Below, piece after piece: positions 1-8,589 of a stretch of 64,000 nt of DNA. The stretch is from Tuberibacillus calidus DSM 17572. GTDB taxonomy: Bacteria > Bacillota > Bacilli > Bacillales > Sporolactobacillaceae. The stretch lies in assembly GCF_000430685.1 (NCBI RefSeq), contig NZ_AUMM01000003.1, positions 1 through 64,000 of the forward strand. Direction: 5' to 3'. The first letter of the stretch is position 1. Each line of letters begins with the position of its first letter. Under the pieces are notes generated by a model. The model ran no database searches, was not told the origin of the DNA, and worked only from the letters and a program-made list of their open reading frames with translations. A program made the translations under genes and the position numbers.

Positions 1-2
1 AA

Positions 3-173
3 CATCAGAGGAGAAGCGCAAGGAAACACCGTGAAGTGAAGAGGGTCGTCAAAAAGGCTGAAATTCTCCATCAAAAGACGCGCCCTTCCATTGGTGTGAA
101 GCATGGGCGTATCCCGTTGAACGGCCCAAGTTCATCCGCTTTGGGACAGCTTATCAAAGGGTTCAAGTATTAA
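3..173 (+). CDS. C-terminal end of an unrecognised basic protein (partial)
   Basis: A reading frame is open from the left edge of the window and ends with TAA at 171-173, giving 56 residues. The fragment is rich in Lys, Arg and His (for example KHREVKRVVKKAEI) and ends in LGQLIKGFKY. I do not recognise the family, and the start lies outside the window. A strong hairpin follows 14 bases after the stop, which would suit the 3' end of a transcript. It could also be a chance open frame, since only the C-terminal piece is visible. Confidence 0.3.
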   Translation, partial: HQRRSARKHREVKRVVKKAEILHQKTRPSIGVKHGRIPLNGPSSSALGQLIKGFKY

Positions 174-186
174 CCCAAAATATCAA

Positions 187-232
187 CCTGTGTGATTTTG
201 ATTCATTCTTTGAATGAACGAAATCACACAGG
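187..232 (+). terminator. Hairpin after the partial upstream gene
   Basis: The arms CCTGTGTGATTT and AAATCACACAGG pair perfectly over 12 bases, with further imperfect pairing inside (ATTCATTC with GAATGAA). No T-run follows, so it may be a terminator working with other signals or simply a stable mRNA 3' end. It separates the partial upstream gene from the glutamate dehydrogenase promoter. Confidence 0.4.
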
Positions 233-341
233 ATACCAAGCGATAGCGCGGTAGGGTAGGCGTACAAAATTAGGGTGCCGGAGATATTGATCTATAAAGG
301 TTGTCGAGAAAATCTTGACACATACATTTTTGATTTCCGAG

Positions 342-370
342 TTGAAAATTCGTTAGGAATTCACTATAGT
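342..370 (+). promoter_or_regulatory. Sigma-A promoter of the glutamate dehydrogenase gene
   Basis: TTGAAA at 342-347 is followed after a 17-base spacer by TATAGT at 365-370. This is a good vegetative promoter about 95 bases before the gudB start codon. No second promoter of similar quality was seen in this gap. Confidence 0.6.
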
Positions 371-463
371 TAATGTGTAATTTATTGTCCGATTTCAGAA
401 GGCATCGGCAATGATCCTTTTTGCTAGTAGCGAAAATTGGGTGAAAGTTATGGGAGGTATAAA

Positions 464-1738
464 ATGGTAGCCCAAAATCATTCAGAACAGAGTCATAAAG
501 AAAAACTTGATGTTCTGGAATCAACACAAACCATTATTCACGAGGCTTTAACCAAATTGGGGTATCCCGAAGAAGTGTATGAATTATTGAAAGAACCGTT
601 GCGCATTTTAACGGTTCGCATTCCTGTCCGCATGGACGACGGCAGCATCAAAATTTTTACAGGCTACCGTGCACAACACAACGATTCTGTTGGGCCAACG
701 AAAGGCGGCGTACGCTTTCACCCCGATGTTACAGAAACAGAAGTGAAAGCGCTGTCAATTTGGATGAGTCTGAAAGCGGGAATCGTCGACTTGCCCTATG
801 GCGGCGGTAAGGGTGGCATTGTGTGCGATCCGAGGGAGATGTCTTTCAGAGAGCTGGAAGCATTGAGTCGAGGATATGTGCGTGCCATCAGCCAGATCGT
901 CGGGCCGACAAAAGATATTCCGGCACCTGATGTCTTTACCAATTCGCAAATAATGGCTTGGATGATGGATGAGTACAGCCGAATCCGAGAATTTGATTCC
1001 CCAGGATTTATTACCGGTAAACCCCTTGTCCTCGGCGGGTCACATGGCCGTGAAACAGCGACAGCCAAAGGTGTGACGATTTGCATCCGCGAAGCCGCAA
1101 AGAAAAAAGGCATCGCATTGGAAGGCGCACGCGTTGTCGTTCAAGGGTTTGGCAATGCCGGAAGCTTTTTGGCAAAATTCATGCACGATGCTGGGGCAAA
1201 AGTCGTCGGGATTTCCGATGCCTACGGCGCGTTGTATGACCCAGACGGTTTAGACATCGATTATTTACTGGATCGCCGAGACAGCTTTGGAACGGTCACA
1301 AAACTGTTTAAAAATACAATTACGAATAAGGAACTTTTGGAATTAGATTGTGACATTCTCGTACCCGCTGCGATTGAAAATCAAATAACGGAAGAAAACG
1401 CACATAACATCAAAGCATCCATTGTCGTGGAAGCGGCGAACGGCCCGACCACATTACGGGCGACGGAAATTTTAACTGAGCGCGGCGTCCTCATCGTACC
1501 CGATGTTTTAGCGAGCTCCGGCGGTGTAACCGTTTCATACTTCGAATGGGTACAAAACAACCAAGGATATTATTGGTCGGAAAAAGAAGTTGAAGAAAAG
1601 CTCGAGGAAGTGCTGGTTAAAGCTTTCAACAACGTTTACAATACGGCACAGAATCGCAAAGTCAATATGCGACTTGCAGCGTATATGGTCGGTGTCCGCA
1701 AAATGGCCGAGGCTTCCCGGTTCCGCGGTTGGATTTAA
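464..1738 (+). CDS. gudB: NAD-specific glutamate dehydrogenase
   Basis: Cytosolic enzyme that oxidises glutamate to 2-oxoglutarate and ammonia, linking carbon and nitrogen metabolism. The 424-residue protein matches the Bacillus GudB/RocG family along its whole length. The dimerisation and substrate domain comes first, with the catalytic-lysine motif PYGGGKGGI near residue 115. A Rossmann domain follows, with GFGNAGS near residue 227, and the typical ending is RFRGWI. The start is ATG 464, because GGGAGGT lies five bases upstream; the in-frame TTG at 437 lacks such a site. The three-residue duplication that inactivates gudB in laboratory B. subtilis 168 is absent here ([10 protein letters not shown] is single copy), so the enzyme should be active. 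The next gene, ypdA, is the usual neighbour. Confidence 0.95.
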   Translation: MVAQNHSEQSHKEKLDVLESTQTIIHEALTKLGYPEEVYELLKEPLRILTVRIPVRMDDGSIKIFTGYRAQHNDSVGPTKGGVRFHPDVTETEVKALSIWMSLKAGIVDLPYGGGKGGIVCDPREMSFRELEALSRGYVRAISQIVGPTKDIPAPDVFTNSQIMAWMMDEYSRIREFDSPGFITGKPLVLGGSHGRETATAKGVTICIREAAKKKGIALEGARVVVQGFGNAGSFLAKFMHDAGAKVVGISDAYGALYDPDGLDIDYLLDRRDSFGTVTKLFKNTITNKELLELDCDILVPAAIENQITEENAHNIKASIVVEAANGPTTLRATEILTERGVLIVPDVLASSGGVTVSYFEWVQNNQGYYWSEKEVEEKLEEVLVKAFNNVYNTAQNRKVNMRLAAYMVGVRKMAEASRFRGWI

Positions 1739-1763
1739 TCAGATATCTTGCATTCACTCCATG

Positions 1764-1792
1764 CTTCCCCTATGATTTTAGGGGAAGTTTTT
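1764..1792 (+). terminator. Rho-independent terminator after gudB
   Basis: CTTCCCCT and AGGGGAAG form the stem, followed by a T-run at 1788-1792. It lies 25 bases after the gudB stop and separates gudB from ypdA. Confidence 0.75.
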
Positions 1793-1806
1793 ATATGGCT
1801 ATCATC

Positions 1807-1826
1807 AAGCGAACCGCGGTTCGCTT
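1807..1826 (+). promoter_or_regulatory. 20-bp perfect palindrome before ypdA
   Basis: AAGCGAACCGCGGTTCGCTT is its own reverse complement. It lies 31 bases before the ypdA start and is followed by TTT. It could be an operator for ypdA or a second short terminator. The sequence alone does not decide. Confidence 0.4.
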
Positions 1827-1856
1827 TTAGAGAAAGGCAAGATGGGGAGTGTTGAT

Positions 1857-2864
1857 ATGTCGGAGCATCGAGAGGATGTCATTATCATTGGTGCTGGACC
1901 ATGCGGGTTATCGGCCGCGATTTACCTTCAAGAAGCAGGCATCGAACCGCTCGTGATTGAAAAAGGCAATATTGTCGAGTCTTTATACCGTTATCCGACC
2001 CACCAACAATTTTTTAGTTCCAGTGATAAATTAGAAATCGGTAACATGCCTTTTGTGACAGAACATCCGAAACCGAAACGCAATCAGGCGCTTACCTATT
2101 ATCGGGAAGTCGCAAAACGCAAAAACATTCGCATTCGTCGGTTTGAAGAAGTCATTGAAGTTAAGAAAGAAGCGGATGAATGTTTTTCTATTGTGACGGA
2201 TAAGAACGGGAAAAAAGCTTTCTATACCGCTCGATTTGTCGTCATCGCCACAGGTTATTACGATCATCCAAACTACATGGGCATTCCCGGGGAAGAGCTC
2301 CCGAAAGTTTTTCACTATTTTAAAGAAGCACACCCGTTTTTCGATTGCGATGTCGTCGTGATCGGAGGGAAAAATTCCGCCGTCGATGCCGCAATGGAGC
2401 TACACCGTGCAGGGGCACGTGTGACGGTTATCTATCGCGGTTCAGATTATTCCCCAAGCATCAAGCCGTGGATTTTACCGGAATTTCAATCCCTTGTGAA
2501 ACACGGCTACGTTAAGATGATCTTTGATGCGGATGTCATTGAAATCACCGAAGACCGCGTCATTTATAAGAAAAACCAAGAAACGCATGAAATCGTCAAT
2601 GACTTTGTCTTTGCCATGACCGGTTATCATCCGGACCATGCCTTTCTGAAGAAACTCGGCGTCGGCGTTGACCAAGAAACTGGTCGGCCTATTTATGATC
2701 AAGAAACAATGGAAACGAACGTTTCCGGCGTTTTCATCGCCGGTGTGATTGCCGCAGGAAACAATGCGAACGAAATTTTTATTGAAAACGGCCGCTTCCA
2801 CGGTGAACCGATTGCTAAGACCATTAGCGCGCGCATAAAAAAACGGATGGTCAATGAACGATAG
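1857..2864 (+). CDS. ypdA: Bacillithiol disulfide reductase YpdA
   Basis: FAD-dependent, NADPH-using oxidoreductase that reduces bacillithiol disulfide in the cytosol as part of the bacilliredoxin system. The 335-residue protein opens with the FAD-binding GxGxxG fold (IIIGAGPCG, residues 8-16). It carries the family signature YPTHQQFFSSSDKLEIG and has a second nucleotide-binding motif, VVVIGGKNSAVDAA, in the middle. ATG 1857 is preferred over ATG 1842 because GGGGAG precedes it at a good distance and homologues start here. Its presence agrees with bshA at 47848 and supports a bacillithiol-making organism. Confidence 0.9.
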   Translation: MSEHREDVIIIGAGPCGLSAAIYLQEAGIEPLVIEKGNIVESLYRYPTHQQFFSSSDKLEIGNMPFVTEHPKPKRNQALTYYREVAKRKNIRIRRFEEVIEVKKEADECFSIVTDKNGKKAFYTARFVVIATGYYDHPNYMGIPGEELPKVFHYFKEAHPFFDCDVVVIGGKNSAVDAAMELHRAGARVTVIYRGSDYSPSIKPWILPEFQSLVKHGYVKMIFDADVIEITEDRVIYKKNQETHEIVNDFVFAMTGYHPDHAFLKKLGVGVDQETGRPIYDQETMETNVSGVFIAGVIAAGNNANEIFIENGRFHGEPIAKTISARIKKRMVNER

Positions 2865-2907
2865 GCATGGTACGATAAAGGAAACGGAGGACAAATGAGG
2901 CGAAGAC

Positions 2908-3588
2908 ATGGTTGGCGTTATATCAGCAGCGATAGCCCCTGGGCTTGCACTATTATCTTATATTTATCTCAGAGATAAATACGAATCTGAACCAATCGGT
3001 ATGGTTGTGAAATTATTCATCATCGGTTGCTTGCTCGTCTTACCGGTGATGGTCATTCAATATGCTCTACAAGCGGAACACCTTTTTCAGTATAAATGGG
3101 TGCAATCCTTCCTTGTTGCTGGTTTATTGGAAGAGTTTTTGAAATGGTTTATGATCATTTATACCGCCTATCATCACGCGGCTTTCTCCGAACGGTATGA
3201 CGGCATTGTGTATGCCACGGCCGTCTCACTCGGTTTTGCGACGGCTGAAAACCTGTTTTATATCTATGCCTATGGGATTCATGTGGCGTTTTGGCGGGCG
3301 CTTTTACCGGTATCAGGACATGGCCTCTTTGGCATCATCATGGGTTATTACATTGGCTGTGCTAAATTTTCAAAAACGCCAAAGCGCTGGCTATTATTAT
3401 CCCTTTTGCTTGTGAGCAGCTTGCATGGGATTTATGATTATATGGTATCCGCTGGTTTATCATGGGTTTATCTGATTTTACCTTTTATGTTGATATTGTG
3501 GATTTTTGCCTTATACAAAATGAAACGGTTAAATGAAAAACCAGATGCGTGGCTCGCTCGAGATCCGCAAATCACAGACCGCTTTTAA
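2908..3588 (+). CDS. prsW: PrsW family intramembrane protease
   Basis: Polytopic membrane protein of 226 residues, homologous to the B. subtilis protease that starts cleavage of the anti-sigma factor RsiW and so activates sigma-W during envelope stress. The conserved glutamate pair EEFLKW in the first third, the motif GFATAENLFYI and the later histidines (GHGLFG, LHGIYDY) are the expected active-site elements. The position between ypdA and sleB matches B. subtilis. The ribosome-binding site is modest: GAGG sits eight bases before ATG 2908, and a better GGAGG lies further upstream. Confidence 0.88.
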   Translation: MVGVISAAIAPGLALLSYIYLRDKYESEPIGMVVKLFIIGCLLVLPVMVIQYALQAEHLFQYKWVQSFLVAGLLEEFLKWFMIIYTAYHHAAFSERYDGIVYATAVSLGFATAENLFYIYAYGIHVAFWRALLPVSGHGLFGIIMGYYIGCAKFSKTPKRWLLLSLLLVSSLHGIYDYMVSAGLSWVYLILPFMLILWIFALYKMKRLNEKPDAWLARDPQITDRF

Positions 3589-3589
3589 G

Positions 3590-3619
3590 GAACTCAACTC
3601 ATTGTTGAGTTCTTTTTTT
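3590..3619 (+). terminator. Rho-independent terminator after prsW
   Basis: GAACTCAAC and GTTGAGTTC pair perfectly around a five-base loop and are followed by seven T residues. It starts two bases after the prsW stop. Confidence 0.85.
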
Positions 3620-3773
3620 ATGACGAAAAATAGGTGGCGATGCTTTTTTCATGTATCGCGCCATTTTGAATAAATAAGCGCTTTTGACAAAAAATACAGT
3701 TATGAGTTAACCAGTTCCAAATGATAGGGGCTTGATTTTTTTGCTTACCGATTAAAGGAGGTTTTGGAACGCG

Positions 3774-4667
3774 ATGCATGGAATTCGAAAGCGCCTCTTG
3801 ATGATTTTACTAGGCATCACCTTGAGCATCCCGCTTGCAGCGTTTTGGAATGAAAAGCCGGCACAAGCCTTTTCCCCACAAGTCATCCAGAAAGGGGCTA
3901 CCGGCGATGACGTCATTGAACTTCAAGCCCGTCTACAGTATATCGGTTTTTACCGGGGTAAAATCGACGGTGTCTTCGGTTGGGGAACCTATTGGGCGCT
4001 ACGTAACTTTCAACAAAAATTTGGTTTGAAAGTAGATGGTCTTGCTGGTCCCGATACGAAGAACAAACTCGTGCGTGTCTCCAAATATAACGAGTGGTAT
4101 GTGAAATCAAATATTCGGAAAGGCAATGATTTTACGTATTACGGCGGAGTCCCATTAGAGAAACAATCGGCTCCCCACCCTAAAGTAAGAAAACCGAGCG
4201 GAAAACAGGCCGCGCCGACCCCAAATGCGGGCGGTGGCCGCCGTCAGACGGCCGCTAACAATGCGGAAGGAAATGATGCCAACTACAGCGTCAATAACCT
4301 GCCAGAAGGTTTTTCCCAACAAGATTTAAAGCTGTTAGCCAATGCGGTATACGGTGAAGCGCGTGGTGAACCGTATATAGGCCAGGTCGCGGTTGCTGCC
4401 GTAATTTTAAATCGGGTGGACAGTCCGATATTTCCGGATACAGTAGCCGGTGTCATTTTTGAACCCGGTGCGTTTACAGCGGTTTCAGACGGGCAAATCT
4501 GGCTGACACCGAATAAAACAGCCGAAAGAGCGGTGATCGATGCGCTTAATGGCTGGGATCCGACACATGGGGCTTTGTATTACTTTAACCCGGCAAAAGC
4601 GACTTCGGCTTGGATTTGGAGCCGACCGCAAATCTTAAAAATCGGGAAACACATTTTCTGTAAATAA
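3774..4667 (+). CDS. sleB: Spore cortex-lytic enzyme SleB
   Basis: Germination-specific lytic transglycosylase that degrades muramic-lactam cortex peptidoglycan. The 297-residue protein has an N-terminal signal peptide (hydrophobic core about residues 8-24, ending near PAQA). A peptidoglycan-binding domain covers about residues 37-100 (KGATGDDVIELQARL, then GWGTYWALRNFQ). A low-complexity linker rich in Pro, Gly and Asn follows. The C-terminal hydrolase domain begins at about residue 180 and contains the catalytic-glutamate motif YGEARGEPY. The gene forms a pair with ypeB 15 bases downstream. Homologues are expressed in the forespore under sigma-G; I did not find a convincing sigma-G promoter by eye. 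Confidence 0.93.
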   Translation: MHGIRKRLLMILLGITLSIPLAAFWNEKPAQAFSPQVIQKGATGDDVIELQARLQYIGFYRGKIDGVFGWGTYWALRNFQQKFGLKVDGLAGPDTKNKLVRVSKYNEWYVKSNIRKGNDFTYYGGVPLEKQSAPHPKVRKPSGKQAAPTPNAGGGRRQTAANNAEGNDANYSVNNLPEGFSQQDLKLLANAVYGEARGEPYIGQVAVAAVILNRVDSPIFPDTVAGVIFEPGAFTAVSDGQIWLTPNKTAERAVIDALNGWDPTHGALYYFNPAKATSAWIWSRPQILKIGKHIFCK

Positions 4668-4682
4668 AACGGAGGTGAAAAA

Positions 4683-5999
4683 ATGGTCCGTAACGTCATC
4701 ATCGGCGTCTTGGCTGTTGCTTTAGTGGCTGTCGGCATTTGGGGATATAAAGAACATCAAGATAAAAATGCCGTCTTAATTCATGCGGAAAACAATTATC
4801 AGCAGGCCTATCACAATTTAACTTACTATGTTGATCAAATCCACGACCATCTTGGCACTGCTTTAGCCGCAAGCTCCATGGATATGGCACGCCCGGAACT
4901 TTCGGAAGTATGGCGATTATCTTCCCTTGCGCGCGGGGATATTGGTCAGCTACCGCTTACACTTCTTCCATTTAATCAAACGGCTGAATTCTTGTCCAAT
5001 TTAGGGAAATTCAGCTTTCAGACGGCTGTGCGCAGTGATCAAAAAATCTCAGGGGAACAATACCAACAACTGGAAGCTTTATACCGTCAATCGGACAAAA
5101 TCGAAAATGACCTGCGCGATGTCCAGAAAAAAATCGCCGACCAAAACATGCGTTGGATGGATGTCGAAATGGCCCTCGCTTCACAAAAGCAACCGATGGA
5201 TAACCAAATCATCGATGGATTGCGTACCGTCAACAAGAAAGTCGAAGGGTTCGATAATAAATGGGATCCGGCTGTCACACGTTCCTCGCTGGATGAATTA
5301 AGTAAGCTAAATCATTTAAGCGGGAAACCTGTTTCGGAAAGTGAAGCAGCCAAAAAGCTAAAGGCGTTTGTAGGCATAAAAAATGGCAGCGCAGAAGTAC
5401 AAAAAATTGGCAAAGGCGCAAATTATAAAGGCTATACCGTAACAGTGAACGATCCAAAAACCCATCATACGGTCGTCGCTTCCATTACGGAAAAAGGTGG
5501 CCATGTTATCTGGTTCTTCAAGGAGCGCCCGGTTTCAGCTCGCCGATACAGCTTATATCGCGGCGATCTTTTAGCGAAGGAGTTTTTAAAGACTCACGGG
5601 TATCCAAAAATGGATCTCGTAAAAAGCGATCAGTATGATAATGTCGGTGTCTATACGTATGTTCGTTTGTTTGACGCGGTACGGGATTATCCGTCTTCCG
5701 TGCGGATTAAAGTCGCCTTGGATAATGGGGAAATCTTAGGATTTGATCAAAGGGAATACCTCGTACACATGTCAGACCAAAAAATCGATTTGAAACCGAA
5801 ATTGACGAGTCGTGAGGCCAAAAAAGAGTTGAACAAAAATATGAAAGTCCAGGAGGAACATTTAGCCATTTACGAAAATGAGCTTGAGCAAAATGTCCTC
5901 TGTTATGAATATATCGCTACTAAAGGAAACGACACGTACCGCATTTTGGTCAATGCCAATACGGGTAAACAAGAAAAAGTGGAACTCATGAATGCCTAA
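4683..5999 (+). CDS. ypeB: Germination protein YpeB
   Basis: Partner of SleB that is needed for SleB to accumulate and function in the spore. The 438-residue protein has an N-terminal membrane anchor (about residues 3-21), then a long helical region to about residue 200. C-terminal PepSY-type repeats follow, for example about residues 210-270 and the segment ending near EKVELMNA. GGAGGTGA lies close upstream of ATG 4683. The 15-base gap after sleB and the strong terminator after the stop support a bicistronic sleB-ypeB transcript, as in other Bacillales. Confidence 0.92.
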   Translation: MVRNVIIGVLAVALVAVGIWGYKEHQDKNAVLIHAENNYQQAYHNLTYYVDQIHDHLGTALAASSMDMARPELSEVWRLSSLARGDIGQLPLTLLPFNQTAEFLSNLGKFSFQTAVRSDQKISGEQYQQLEALYRQSDKIENDLRDVQKKIADQNMRWMDVEMALASQKQPMDNQIIDGLRTVNKKVEGFDNKWDPAVTRSSLDELSKLNHLSGKPVSESEAAKKLKAFVGIKNGSAEVQKIGKGANYKGYTVTVNDPKTHHTVVASITEKGGHVIWFFKERPVSARRYSLYRGDLLAKEFLKTHGYPKMDLVKSDQYDNVGVYTYVRLFDAVRDYPSSVRIKVALDNGEILGFDQREYLVHMSDQKIDLKPKLTSREAKKELNKNMKVQEEHLAIYENELEQNVLCYEYIATKGNDTYRILVNANTGKQEKVELMNA

Positions 6000-6002
6000 A
6001 CG

Positions 6003-6050
6003 AAGGTTGACACCAGAGGGCTTGCCCTTGGGTGTCAACTTTGTCTTTTT
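6003..6050 (+). terminator. Rho-independent terminator after ypeB
   Basis: The outer arms GTTGACACC and GGTGTCAAC enclose a second stem (AGAGGG/CCCTT), and a T-rich tract follows. It begins within ten bases of the ypeB stop. Confidence 0.8.
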
Positions 6051-6170
6051 AAAGCAGCCAATGCCTTTATTAGGTATTGAATTTTTTCTTCGTACAGGCT
6101 TCTAAAATCGATGATAAGATGACATAATAGAGGTAATCGATGGAAAATTATGTGTTGGGGGTTATGGAGG

Positions 6171-6839
6171 ATGCTTACGCCTGGGGATCGTCTGGAACTT
6201 GAATGGGTCAATGAGGAAGGTCAACGCGAACGGTACCAAACCGTGGTGGCCTCGCAATACAATCGACACTTATATGTAGAAATACCGTTGAATGTAAAAA
6301 CAAAAAAATACGGTTATTTTCTGCTCGGTACTGTTTTTCATGCGACTTTTTATAAAAAAGAAAAAGCCTATCGTTTTGAAACCGAGTTGCTCGGACGCGT
6401 CCGAGAAAATGTTCCACTTTTACTCTTATCCTACCCTGGGGATGACCAGTTGCAAGTCATTCAGCGCCGTGATTATTTTCGTGTTGAAGCTGCACTGGAT
6501 GTCGCCGTACACCCTGTCAACCGATCATTCAAACCGTTTACTACGTTGACTTATGATATAAGTGGGGGTGGATTATCCGCCTATCTGCCAAAAGAAGTAT
6601 CAGAGAAATTACAGCCGGACATGGAAGTTGTTCTTTGGCTTGTTTTACCGATGTCCTCCGGACGATTGTACTATTTAAAAAATAAAAGCCGCCTGATCCG
6701 CGTGTATTCGGATAAAGGACGGTCACTTGCTTCCTTTCAGTTTATCCATTTGAAGAACTCGGAACGGATGCATGTGATGCGTTACTGTTTTGAGAGGGAT
6801 TTATATTTAAAAAAAGAACTTGAGAGTAAAGGGGTGTGA
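6171..6839 (+). CDS. ypfA: PilZ-domain cyclic di-GMP receptor (YpfA/DgrA/MotI family)
   Basis: Cytosolic flagellar-brake type protein of 222 residues. The N-terminal half is the YcgR-like beta domain. The C-terminal half, from about residue 100, is a PilZ domain with both nucleotide-binding signatures intact: RRDYFR (RxxxR) and DISGGG (D/NxSxxG). In B. subtilis the homologue binds cyclic di-GMP and inhibits motility by acting on the stator. An upstream ATG at 6150 is in frame but lacks a spaced Shine-Dalgarno sequence, while GGGGG lies at a suitable distance before ATG 6171. The next gene starts three bases after the stop, as in the ypfA-ypfB pair. Confidence 0.85.
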   Translation: MLTPGDRLELEWVNEEGQRERYQTVVASQYNRHLYVEIPLNVKTKKYGYFLLGTVFHATFYKKEKAYRFETELLGRVRENVPLLLLSYPGDDQLQVIQRRDYFRVEAALDVAVHPVNRSFKPFTTLTYDISGGGLSAYLPKEVSEKLQPDMEVVLWLVLPMSSGRLYYLKNKSRLIRVYSDKGRSLASFQFIHLKNSERMHVMRYCFERDLYLKKELESKGV

Positions 6840-6842
6840 CAA

Positions 6843-7046
6843 TTGAATGCCAAATGGGTTGAAAAATGGCTCATTCGGCTTTGCGTCATTCATTTGATTT
6901 TATTAATTATCGCTCAGTTCTTAATGGCGCATCGCGCATGGACGCCCTATTTGAATAAAGCTGTTCGGTATGAAGGGGTATTTGGGACTACATCAAAACA
7001 GACGGAATCGGTGGATGAACCGATTGGGTTATGGTATCATAAATAA
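6843..7046 (+). CDS. ypfB: Small membrane protein YpfB (DUF5359 type)
   Basis: A 67-residue protein with one membrane segment at about residues 11-29, followed by a short polar tail. Its size, topology, the phrase VRYEGV after the membrane segment and its place between ypfA and cmk match B. subtilis YpfB, whose function is unknown. Translation probably starts at TTG 6843, since GGGGTG lies about eight bases before it and no in-frame ATG is available. It is likely co-transcribed with ypfA and is closed by a terminator. Confidence 0.7.
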   Translation: MNAKWVEKWLIRLCVIHLILLIIAQFLMAHRAWTPYLNKAVRYEGVFGTTSKQTESVDEPIGLWYHK

Positions 7047-7094
7047 GGCTTGAGACGGGAAACTTTTACCGACTCATGAAAATGATACTACATA

Positions 7095-7120
7095 AAAAAG
7101 CAGGATGCCTCCTGCTTTTT
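7095..7120 (+). terminator. Rho-independent terminator between ypfB and cmk
   Basis: AAAAGCAGGA and TCCTGCTTTT form a compact hairpin ending in T residues, only 25 bases before the cmk start. Confidence 0.75.
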
Positions 7121-7144
7121 ACATGATGTAAAGGATGTTTGTAC

Positions 7145-7807
7145 ATGGCATTGCAAATTGCGATTGATGGACCAGCCGCTGCAGGAAAAAGCACAGTGGC
7201 CAAACGGATTGCTGACCGACTCCACTACATCTACATCGATACCGGTGCAATGTATCGCGCGGTCACGTATAAAGCGTTAAAAAACAACATGGATCTGAAT
7301 GACGGTCCTGCTTTAGCCGAGATGCTTCGGCACACTCACATTGATCTATTTGCAGGTAGAGATGGACAAACTGTCATTTTAGACGGGGAAGATGTCACCG
7401 ATGTCATCCGGTCGCCTGAGGTGACCAATCATGTCTCATTTGTATCAAAACATCCAGAACTGCGCGAAGTGATGGTTGACAGGCAAAAGGCGCTGGCGGC
7501 AAAGGGCGGCGTTGTGATGGATGGTAGAGATATTGGCACACGCGTCATGCCGCATGCGGATGTCAAAGTGTTTTTGCAGGCTTCCGTTGAAGAAAGAGCA
7601 GAAAGGCGTTATAAAGAGCAAATAAAAAAAGGAATTAATACCCCTCTTGACGAATTAAAAAAAGAGATCGCATTGCGTGACGAGCGGGATCAAAAACAGC
7701 TGCAAAAAGCAGAAGATGCTATCGTCATCGATACGACGTCTTTATCGATCGAAGCCGTCACCGATAAGATCATGGATCTGATTAAAGAGAGGGTTAGGTC
7801 TCAGTGA
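7145..7807 (+). CDS. cmk: Cytidylate kinase
   Basis: Phosphorylates CMP and dCMP with ATP in pyrimidine nucleotide supply. The 220-residue protein has the P-loop IDGPAAAGKSTVAK at residues 6-19, the substrate-binding segment YIDTGAMYRA and the conserved MDGRDIGTRV motif. ATG 7145 is preferred to TTG 7139 because AAGGA sits nine bases before it. The stop overlaps the GTG start of plsC by four bases, so the two are translationally coupled. Confidence 0.95.
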   Translation: MALQIAIDGPAAAGKSTVAKRIADRLHYIYIDTGAMYRAVTYKALKNNMDLNDGPALAEMLRHTHIDLFAGRDGQTVILDGEDVTDVIRSPEVTNHVSFVSKHPELREVMVDRQKALAAKGGVVMDGRDIGTRVMPHADVKVFLQASVEERAERRYKEQIKKGINTPLDELKKEIALRDERDQKQLQKAEDAIVIDTTSLSIEAVTDKIMDLIKERVRSQ

Positions 7808-8397
7808 GTCTCTACAGCGTGGGGAAAATTTTTGTTAAGGCCTATTTTAAATTTTTTTATCGATTAGAAGTCATTGGAGAAGACCACTTTGCAAAAATCC
7901 CGGAAGATCAAGGCATACTTCTTTGTGCCAATCACGTCAGCTTGCTGGACCCGCCAGCCATAGGCTGCGCAAGCCCGAGAGAATTAAGTTTCATGGCGAA
8001 AGCTGAACTTTTTAAAATTCCATTATTTAACAAGTTAATCACGACGCTAAATGCTTTCCCGATTAGACGCGGTCAAAGTGACCGAGCGTCACTTAAAACT
8101 GGGATCGATATTTTAAACCAAGGGAAAACACTTGTCGTTTTTCCAGAAGGGACGCGCTCGAAGGATGGGTTAATTGGCGAAGGTAAACCGGGTGCCGGTT
8201 TTCTTGCATTACGCTCGGATGCCGTCGTCATGCCTGTGGCGGTCATCGGCCGCTATAAATTGTTTCGCAAAACGAAAATTGCTTTCGGTGCTCCAATGCA
8301 AATGGACGAGATGCGCCTTTCGAAAGCAAGAGCGAATGAAGTGTCGGAGGCAATTATGGCAGAAATCAAAGCGCTTCATGAGAAATTTCAATCCTAA
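7804..8397 (+). CDS. plsC: 1-acyl-sn-glycerol-3-phosphate acyltransferase
   Basis: Membrane-associated enzyme that makes phosphatidic acid from lysophosphatidic acid. The 197-residue protein shows the acyltransferase motif NHVSLLD (NHxxxxD) near residue 42 and the second signature FPEGTRSKDG near residue 115. It starts at GTG 7804, overlapping the cmk stop. The cmk-plsC-ypfD order matches B. subtilis. Confidence 0.92.
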   Translation: MSLYSVGKIFVKAYFKFFYRLEVIGEDHFAKIPEDQGILLCANHVSLLDPPAIGCASPRELSFMAKAELFKIPLFNKLITTLNAFPIRRGQSDRASLKTGIDILNQGKTLVVFPEGTRSKDGLIGEGKPGAGFLALRSDAVVMPVAVIGRYKLFRKTKIAFGAPMQMDEMRLSKARANEVSEAIMAEIKALHEKFQS

Positions 8398-8547
8398 ACG
8401 GATGTGCGTCACTTGACAAATAGACGGCTTTATTAGACTTTTAAATAAAGCGAATTTTTTATAATCGGCAGTTGAAATGATGATGCCTTCCTTCTAGATG
8501 GAAAAATATATTTACCAAAGAAAAACGCTTAGAAGGAGAACGTCATT

Positions 8548-8589
8548 GTGTCGTTGCTGAATTTAAGGAGGTCCTCAGTCTATGGTTGA
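8548..8589 (+). CDS. Possible 13-codon leader peptide overlapping the ypfD start
   Basis: GTG 8548 is preceded by AGAAGGAG at a nine-base distance and opens a frame encoding [13 protein letters not shown] that ends at TGA 8587-8589. This runs over the ribosome-binding site (AAGGAGG, 8565-8571) and the start codon of the following S1-domain gene (ATG 8582). The arrangement would allow translational coupling. It is too short for codon statistics and may be chance. Confidence 0.3.
   Translation: MSLLNLRRSSVYG

Noticed and set aside
3667-3710. Sigma-G promoter for sleB
   Set aside because: TGAATA is present at about 3667, but no CATnnTA-type -10 box lies at the right distance.
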